DNA from: an uncultured Spirochaetota bacterium
GTDB taxonomy: Bacteria; Spirochaetota; UBA4802; UBA5368
Direction of reading: 5' to 3'
DNA: 11,276 nucleotides
Assembly (NCBI GenBank): GCA_937864375.1
Contig: CALMJO010000075.1
Span: forward strand, 1-11,276
Under the pieces are notes generated by a model that saw nothing but the letters and a program-made list of their open reading frames with translations, was not told where the DNA came from and did not search any database. Shown piece after piece: positions 7,293 through 11,276 of the stretch (its first letter is position 1; the number at the start of each line of letters is the position of its first letter). The position numbers and the translations under genes were made by a program.

Positions 7293-7339
7293 AGTCCCCT
7301 GTATTGAACCGCCCGAGCGGGCCGTTATTGTTCTGGAAG

Positions 7340-7366
7340 GCTATATATGCTGCATGGTTTTGACAA
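7340..7366 (-). promoter_or_regulatory. Candidate promoter for the bactofilin-DUF327 unit
   Basis: On the minus strand TTGTCA (7366-7361) and TATAGC (7345-7340) are spaced 15 bases apart, one base below the usual range. A leader of about 40 bases would follow, containing a perfect GCCCG-CT-CGGGC hairpin at 7311-7322 just before the ribosome site. Confidence 0.35.
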
Positions 7367-7446
7367 GAATAAAAATTGTGAAATCGGCCTGTGGCGGGCG
7401 CCTTCTATGTAAATATTCCTGGACATAAGCAGGTTAATGGTAGGTT

Positions 7447-7452
7447 TATAAT
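7447..7452 (+). promoter_or_regulatory. Perfect -10 box upstream of the microgene
   Basis: TATAAT lies in an AT-rich stretch and is followed by a T8-A6 run. No good -35 is seen at 16-18 bases; TGGACA (7420-7425) is 21 bases away. Transcription from here would start near 7459 and give a leader of about 80 bases to the small gene at 7538. Confidence 0.35.
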
Positions 7453-7537
7453 TTTTTTTAAAAAAGGATTGAAAATTAACCCGGGTGTGTTTTGATAATC
7501 CTGACGGAGGATTCGAATATATTTCAGGGAGGAAATT

Positions 7538-7681
7538 ATGAGGAAGTCCATTATCAAGCTTCTCGAATATGGCTGGCCGGATAAAATCATAGCCAATTAC
7601 CTGATGATAAAACCCACCATCGTCAAGTATTACCGAAAAAAATACCGTATTTCACGCAACGAGTATCAGGGCTTTTATTAA
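7538..7681 (+). CDS. 47-aa helix-turn-helix-like microprotein
   Basis: A short reading frame starts with ATG 7538, preceded five bases upstream by a strong GGGAGG ribosome site, and ends in TAA at 7681. The product is basic and rich in Ile, Lys and Tyr. Residues ~4-38 read as two or three helices with a turn: IIKLLEYGWPDKIIANYLMI, then KPTIVKYYRKKYRIS. This resembles the helix-turn-helix of resolvase/MerR-like DNA-binding domains ('leeGw..k.IA..l.i....V..Y.kkyri'). No cofactor or metal motif is present. It stands alone between AT-rich leaders and an inverted repeat, transcribed opposite to bactofilin. It could be a small DNA-binding regulator of the neighbouring genes. A chance frame is possible, but the ribosome site and HTH pattern argue for a real gene. 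Confidence 0.65.
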   Translation: MRKSIIKLLEYGWPDKIIANYLMIKPTIVKYYRKKYRISRNEYQGFY

Positions 7682-7716
7682 AAACAGTCGATCCTCGGGT
7701 TACGCTTAAAAAGAGA

Positions 7717-7742
7717 GGGGGGATTTTTTTCAAAATCCCCCC
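7717..7742. terminator. Strong inverted repeat, intrinsic-terminator-like
   Basis: GGGGGGATTTT (7717-7727) pairs perfectly with AAAATCCCCCC (7732-7742) around a four-base TTTC loop, an 11-bp stem. On the plus strand no T-run follows. On the minus strand it is followed by TCTCTTTTT, as in a standard intrinsic terminator. It may end the microgene transcript rightward (RNA-stabilising), end antisense transcription leftward, or do both. Confidence 0.6.
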
Positions 7743-7895
7743 GAACGAGAGAATAATATTTGGAGGTTCGCTAAAAAAGGAGGACAACTAGGGCCACTTT
7801 TAGAAACTATTGGTTTTTTTTCAAGGTTTTTTCCACGATTTATTCCGAAATTATTACTACGCCGTTCTGGCAAAATCTAACCATCAGGTACTCCT
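7743..7895. other. AT-rich leader region before the STAS-HATPase gene
   Basis: This spacer holds two GGAGG motifs (7761-7765 and 7782-7786) with no start codon at a useful distance, and two T-rich runs around 7815-7831. A minus-strand 14-codon frame (7884-7840) begins with ATG six bases after CAGGAG. No convincing promoter for the downstream operon was found. It may hold regulatory sites for that operon. Confidence 0.4.
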
Positions 7896-8792
7896 GTGCA
7901 AAGAGCAAGAGATGCAGCCCTGGTTCTGCCCAATAAATGCAGGGATGCATATTCATTCGAAGATGTTCTAGGCCATCAGAATTCCCTGTACGGGAATGAA
8001 GTATCCGTAGTGGATCTTTCTCGCATCGATTTCATTGAGCCATATTCGATGATCGGCCTGCTTCTGCTGGGGCGCACCTACCTGCGAAATACCGGGCAGA
8101 AGCTGACGCTTGCGGGAATGCAGCAGCCCATTCATCAATACCTTTCGAGAATGGATTTTTTCAAGTGGGGATGCTTCGCGGAGGCCGTGGAGCTGGATAA
8201 GAGCAAGCAGTTGAAACGAAGCTCTTTCAGCAACCGCGTGGTGGAAATAACGGAAATACCCAATCGCGAGCGGGAAAGCATCGCCGCGATAACCGGGATT
8301 ATTGCCGTTTTCAGGAAGAGGGCGGAGCATATTCTGAAGTACTGGATGGCGGATTCCACCGTCGACTATTTTGTCACGGTGATCTCCGAAGTCTGCCAGA
8401 ATATTTTCGAGCACAGCATGGACTCGGGTTATTGCGCCGTGCAGACGTACTCGCTTGCCGGGGAACACGTATTGAGGCTCGTCATCGCGGATTCCGGAAT
8501 CGGGATTCCCCGGAGCTTCTCGGCGAAGCCGGAAATAGTCGCGGAATCGAACGCGCGCCTGGTCGAAATGGCGCTCACTACGCCCATATCGAGCAAGAGG
8601 AAGGCAGGATACGGACTGTGCCAGGTGAATGCCATAGTGGAGAAGCTCCGCGGCAGCATTTTTTTGAGGTCCGCTGACAGCTCCGTGGCGGTGTTGTACA
8701 ACAGGAAGCGCGTGGGACCTGGTCAGGTGTTCTTAAAGAACGGTCTGACCGGGTTTCCCGGGACGCAGATTTCGATCAGCCTGTTCGGATAG
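7896..8792 (+). CDS. STAS-like domain fused to GHKL/HATPase domain (anti-sigma-type kinase)
   Basis: Residues ~35-95 form a STAS-like domain (SVVDLSRIDFIEPYSMIGLL, then PIHQYLSRMDFF), with EPYS where classical antagonists have D-S-S-G. Residues ~125-298 form a HATPase domain like the RsbW/SpoIIAB kinases. The N box is EVCQN (165-169), the G1 box DSGIGIP (199-205), the G2 box GYGL (238-241), and a closing strand GTQISISL follows. All ATP-binding boxes are intact, so ATP binding and protein Ser/Thr kinase activity are expected. The cytoplasmic target is probably a STAS protein, most simply the next gene, 17 bases downstream. The start is GTG 7896. An in-frame stop at 7878-7880 limits options, and only a weak ribosome site is visible, suggesting low expression. 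No sigma factor is seen nearby. Domain calls are firm; substrate is inferred. Confidence 0.85.
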   Translation: MQRARDAALVLPNKCRDAYSFEDVLGHQNSLYGNEVSVVDLSRIDFIEPYSMIGLLLLGRTYLRNTGQKLTLAGMQQPIHQYLSRMDFFKWGCFAEAVELDKSKQLKRSSFSNRVVEITEIPNRERESIAAITGIIAVFRKRAEHILKYWMADSTVDYFVTVISEVCQNIFEHSMDSGYCAVQTYSLAGEHVLRLVIADSGIGIPRSFSAKPEIVAESNARLVEMALTTPISSKRKAGYGLCQVNAIVEKLRGSIFLRSADSSVAVLYNRKRVGPGQVFLKNGLTGFPGTQISISLFG

Positions 8793-8809
8793 CAAAGGAG
8801 GGCGTACGA

Positions 8810-9370
8810 ATGCGGGTGGAGATTAAAAAAATCGCGAAAGACCTCAAGATCGCGCTGCCGGATCTGATCACGCGACCCGTGGGACGAAAGATGTACGAGA
8901 GGGTGAAAAAGCAGCTTTCGGTTATTCACGAAGACGAGGTGGTACTCCTGGATTTTGAAGGGATTAAGGTGGTCGATTCTTCATTCATTGATGAATTCCT
9001 GCTGCGCCTCATAATGGACTCGCGGAGCTCGAATCCCGCATTCTTCATCAAGCTCCAGAGCATTTCGGACGCGATTGAGATAAACTGCGAATCGGTGTTT
9101 TCTTCTTTCAGGCGTTTGAGTGAAGACCGCGTCGCGGTAATAACGGACAGGATAATCGGGAACAACTCGGTCTACCTGGGTTCCCTCTCCAAGCCCGAGC
9201 GTGACATCATCGACTACCTTCGCGTCAATAAAACCGTCCGGGTCCCGGAGATCGCCCATTATATTGGGAAATCGGAGCCTGAATCGGAGGAGCTCGCAGA
9301 GGTACTCCTGGCGCTCAGGCTCATCCGCAGGCAAAAAGATGGTGGCAATTTCTGCTATGCGTCGCTATGA
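8810..9370 (+). CDS. STAS-like (DUF4325-type) domain joined to a putative winged helix
   Basis: This 186-aa cytoplasmic protein has two parts. Residues ~15-118 match the STAS-like DUF4325 pattern: ITRPVGRKMYERV, then VVLLDFEGIKVVDSSFIDEFL (44-64). Ser57-Ser58 lie where STAS antagonists are phosphorylated. Residues ~124-186 resemble a winged helix: KPERDIIDYLRVN, the helix-turn-helix pair RVPEIAHYIG and LAEVLLALRLIRRQ, then a short basic wing. ATG 8810 has an exceptionally strong AAAGGAGGG ribosome site at seven bases, in contrast to the weak signal of the preceding kinase gene. The likely role is as antagonist or target of the upstream HATPase, with phosphorylation gating DNA or protein binding by the C-terminal domain. 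The STAS-like call is good; the winged helix is moderate and not tested by structure. Confidence 0.75.
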   Translation: MRVEIKKIAKDLKIALPDLITRPVGRKMYERVKKQLSVIHEDEVVLLDFEGIKVVDSSFIDEFLLRLIMDSRSSNPAFFIKLQSISDAIEINCESVFSSFRRLSEDRVAVITDRIIGNNSVYLGSLSKPERDIIDYLRVNKTVRVPEIAHYIGKSEPESEELAEVLLALRLIRRQKDGGNFCYASL

Positions 9371-9421
9371 TTGCCCCCGGCCGCCGCTCGGCCAGAATAA
9401 CCGGACGGGGCGCGCAACACG

Positions 9422-9883
9422 ATGAAAAAAGGACCGGTAACTTCCCGCACCGAGGATGAGAGCCTTTTCGGGCTGCTTTCTTCGTATAAGTCGTTCAATA
9501 CGTATGTCAGCATTCATCTTTCGGAAAAGGATGACCTCGTGGTCCTGTTCGTTACCGATAATCCGCGACGATGGTCGCTCATGACGGACGAGAAATACAG
9601 GAACTTCAAACCGTTGAGAAGGCTGAGCATCGGCGTCACCAAGCTTTCGGTCAAATACCTTCTGCCGGAGCATCTCGTCAAATACATGGGTCCCATGCTG
9701 GGGATGAAACTGCCCTCGAACAAGGTGGCTATCGTGAACAACCTCGACAAGGACGGATACTTCATGCTCGAAACGTCCCTGAAATTCATGCCCGAGGTGG
9801 TACAGGGAATAAAACGGATAATCAGCATGCCGCCCCAGAAAAAATATGAAATAATCGAGAAATGTCTCGTCGAAAACGCCTGA
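9422..9883 (+). CDS. Unrecognised 153-aa protein of the STAS/HATPase cluster
   Basis: I do not recognise this family. The protein is soluble, with no signal peptide or membrane segment. After a polar N-terminus (1-13) come a short helix, a beta-like stretch DDLVVLFVTDNP (37-48), RRWSLMTDEKYRNFKPLRRL (49-68), a Leu/Met-rich region LLPEHLVKYMGPMLGMKLP (80-98), and a possible beta hairpin with KVAIVNNLDKDGYFMLETSL (101-120). It ends with a helical tail. The 51-base gap before it contains a GGCCG-CCGCT-CGGCC hairpin (9379-9393), and the ribosome site is weak. The stop overlaps the ribosome site of the next gene, so these two are probably translationally coupled. A role as partner or target of the module is inference from position only. 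Confidence 0.7.
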   Translation: MKKGPVTSRTEDESLFGLLSSYKSFNTYVSIHLSEKDDLVVLFVTDNPRRWSLMTDEKYRNFKPLRRLSIGVTKLSVKYLLPEHLVKYMGPMLGMKLPSNKVAIVNNLDKDGYFMLETSLKFMPEVVQGIKRIISMPPQKKYEIIEKCLVENA

Positions 9884-9892
9884 GGAAAAGCA

Positions 9893-10930
9893 ATGTCACC
9901 GGATTCCGCACAGTATAATTCGCTCGGAGAACAGACCCGCATGGTCAATATCGCCGCCAAGTATACCGGGGGCGATATCGATAAGGCGCGCCAGATGGTC
10001 GCAGGCCAGTACAACGACGTGGTCGCGATCAAGGGGAAGTTTTCCGTGAATTCCGCGCAGAAATACGGCATCCTGATCCTGTTCGTGAATGTCGCGCACC
10101 GCTACCTGATGAACGCGAACACCCTGATTACGGGGAACAGGGCGGGGACGGAAAAAGCGCGCATCTTCGACCACTGGAAGCATTACCATGCGGGGTTCGA
10201 GGAAATGGCGAAAAGGGAGGGCGATCAGGCATCCGGTTCGTACGAATTCACCTCGCATCTCGCCAGTTCGATAGACGGGTATAATGTGTACCCGATGCTC
10301 GAGTCGGGGGACCTTGACGGCGTGACCTCGACCATATCGGAAATCATCAACAAGTATTTCAATTCAGGCGACGTTGAATGCCAGGTTGAGCTGGAGAAGA
10401 CGAATTCACTCGCGCTCGAGGTTGACGGCATACGACTGGAGAACAGGGCGGACCAGCCGGCGGAACAGGCGGCCGCGGAGGAGAGTAGAATTCCGGCCAG
10501 GTTCCGCGAGATAGAGGAACAGGCGGATTATGTAATCGAAGGCAAGGTCATCGTGTCCCCGGTCAGGGGAAAGAGCGTACAATCATTGAAGCCGGGCGAA
10601 ACTATCAAGGTCCAGCTCGTCAACAAGGACGACATCTCGCTCCGGGTGGCCGAGGTGCTCAAGGCCGTTACCCAGGAGGGCGATATCCTCCCGATCAAGG
10701 CAAGGATGAAGGCGATACTTCCGGCGGACGAAGGCGGGATGGTTCTATACGCATATGTAGCAAAAAACGTGCTCGTGAAAATCATCGAGGAAGAAAACGT
10801 AAAAATAGAGGTCGAGGTTCCCAAAACCGGGTCGGACGAGGATGAAGCAAGGAGCAGCCTTTCGCTGTACGTAGCGCTTCTGATAGGACTCGTCCTCTTT
10901 ACGGTAATCGTTCTCTCCGTGATTTTTTAG
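9893..10930 (+). CDS. Unrecognised protein with C-terminal membrane anchor (tail-anchored)
   Basis: The 345-aa chain has no N-terminal signal. It ends in one hydrophobic segment (~323-345), with no residues after it, so most of the protein should face the cytoplasm. Residues ~1-170 look helical, with AAKYTGGDIDKARQMVAG near 21-38 reminiscent of a small helical (UBA-like) motif. An Ala/Gln/Glu-rich linker spans ~184-205. Residues ~210-312 look beta-rich and alternate hydrophobic and charged strands (YVIEGKVIVSPVRGK, ETIKVQLVNKD, VKIEVEVP). A charged stretch (TGSDEDEARSS) precedes the membrane segment. ATG 9893 is served by GAGGA, which overlaps the preceding stop. It is the last gene of the cluster. 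It may place the partner-switching module at the membrane. No family is recognised, so function is unknown. Confidence 0.75.
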   Translation: MSPDSAQYNSLGEQTRMVNIAAKYTGGDIDKARQMVAGQYNDVVAIKGKFSVNSAQKYGILILFVNVAHRYLMNANTLITGNRAGTEKARIFDHWKHYHAGFEEMAKREGDQASGSYEFTSHLASSIDGYNVYPMLESGDLDGVTSTISEIINKYFNSGDVECQVELEKTNSLALEVDGIRLENRADQPAEQAAAEESRIPARFREIEEQADYVIEGKVIVSPVRGKSVQSLKPGETIKVQLVNKDDISLRVAEVLKAVTQEGDILPIKARMKAILPADEGGMVLYAYVAKNVLVKIIEEENVKIEVEVPKTGSDEDEARSSLSLYVALLIGLVLFTVIVLSVIF

Positions 10931-10947
10931 GACGGCGGATGTGATGC

Positions 10948-11172
10948 TTACTCCAGCCCGTATTTCCTTATCTTGGTCTTCAGGGTATTCCGGGCGATAT
11001 CGAGCAGCCGGCTTGACTTCTGCAGATTCCAATCGGTGAGTTCGAGCGTTTTGGCAATGTATTCCCGTTCCACTTTTTCCAGTATCTGCTGCAGGGTTTC
11101 GTACCCATCCGTGAATTCAAGGCCTCTCCTCTTACGGGTGGAAACTGCCGGTGTTTCTTTCTGCTTTTTCAT
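10948..11172 (-). CDS. Small Fis-family DNA-binding protein
   Basis: A 74-aa basic protein. Residues ~28-74 match the Fis/NtrC C-terminal helix-turn-helix: LQQILEKVEREYIAKTLELT, then DWNLQKSSRLLDIARNTLKTKIRKYGLE. The final helix-turn-helix pattern (AxxLxIxRNTLxxKIxxYGL) is almost canonical. The N-terminal ~20 residues are Lys/Arg-rich and disordered. There is no AAA+ or receiver domain, so it acts alone, like Fis, rather than as a sigma-54 activator. AGAGG lies about seven bases before the ATG at 11172. It converges on the tail-anchored gene, with only 17 bases between stops and no visible terminator. It may be a nucleoid-type or local regulator; targets are unknown. Confidence 0.85.
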   Translation of the reverse strand: MKKQKETPAVSTRKRRGLEFTDGYETLQQILEKVEREYIAKTLELTDWNLQKSSRLLDIARNTLKTKIRKYGLE

Positions 11173-11205
11173 TGCGATGCCTCTTAGAACGGGAATTTAG
11201 GTCTA

Positions 11206-11211
11206 ACTATA
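11206..11211 (-). promoter_or_regulatory. Candidate -10 box for the Fis-family gene
   Basis: On the minus strand TATAGT lies about 35 bases before the start codon, in an AT-rich spacer. The 17-base-upstream -35 position is only T-rich, not TTGACA-like. This could be an activated promoter. Confidence 0.35.
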
Positions 11212-11276
11212 GCATAAAACTGCTGGAGAAAAATATTTTTTATTCATCAGGCAGAAATTATTTCACTGTATTATTT

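Noticed and set aside
7360..7365. TTGACA on the plus strand as a promoter for the microgene
   Set aside because: No usable -10 box at 16-18 bases; the match arises in the same stretch as the minus-strand TTGTCA.
7840..7884. 14-codon minus-strand frame with a good CAGGAG site
   Set aside because: Too short to call as a gene without expression or conservation data; noted only in connection with the inverted repeat.
9379..9393. GGCCG-CCGCT-CGGCC hairpin between the STAS-like and 153-aa genes as a terminator
   Set aside because: Only a 5-bp stem with no T-run after it; the genes are likely still co-transcribed.
1..11276. CRISPR arrays, insertion sequences or phage genes
   Set aside because: I saw no regularly spaced repeats, transposase or integrase motifs, or paired terminal repeats anywhere in the window.

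Overview
The window is about 11.3 kb of fairly GC-rich bacterial chromosome. Short AT-rich spacers separate dense gene clusters. The gene content suggests a spirochaete: a bactofilin paired with a DUF327/YaaR-type protein, SpoIIE/STAS/HATPase partner-switching parts, and an ispE-tRNA-Gln-glmU-prs-rplY-pth block. GC content argues against Borrelia or Brachyspira and would suit a Leptospira-relative or an uncultured spirochaete. This placement is inferred from gene content only.

Layout. (1) 1-2114, minus strand: a large membrane protein cut by the left edge, with a multi-pass N-terminus, a GAF-like domain and a SpoIIE/PP2C-like phosphatase domain that has lost key metal-binding residues. Its promoter lies in the divergent spacer. 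(2) 2362-6453, plus strand: a housekeeping run of ispE, tRNA-Gln(UUG), a GlmU uridylyltransferase domain without its acetyltransferase half, prs, rplY/ctc and a Pth homologue. The Pth homologue sits in the normal pth slot but lacks the catalytic His and the conserved Asn. (3) 6450-7292, minus strand: bactofilin followed by DUF327/YaaR, ending tail-to-tail on pth with a shared CTAG. (4) 7293-7895: an AT-rich stretch with a 47-codon helix-turn-helix-like microgene and a strong inverted repeat. (5) 7896-10930, plus strand: a four-gene accessory cluster of a STAS-HATPase fusion, a STAS-like (DUF4325-type)-winged-helix fusion, a 153-aa orphan and a 345-aa protein with a C-terminal membrane anchor. 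(6) 10948-11172, minus strand: a 74-aa Fis-type DNA-binding protein.

How the parts may work together. Region 2 supplies isoprenoid, cell-wall precursor and PRPP synthesis plus translation functions. Region 5 looks like a compact partner-switching module. The first protein carries a GHKL ATPase fused to a STAS-like domain. The second carries a STAS-like domain with a Ser pair at the site where STAS antagonists are phosphorylated, joined to a putative DNA-binding winged helix. The downstream orphan and the membrane-anchored protein are probably co-expressed and may give the module a membrane site. The degenerate SpoIIE-like membrane protein at the left edge belongs to the same regulatory superfamily, but any link to region 5 is inference.

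The strongest candidates for something undescribed are the region-5 module and the catalytically degenerate Pth.
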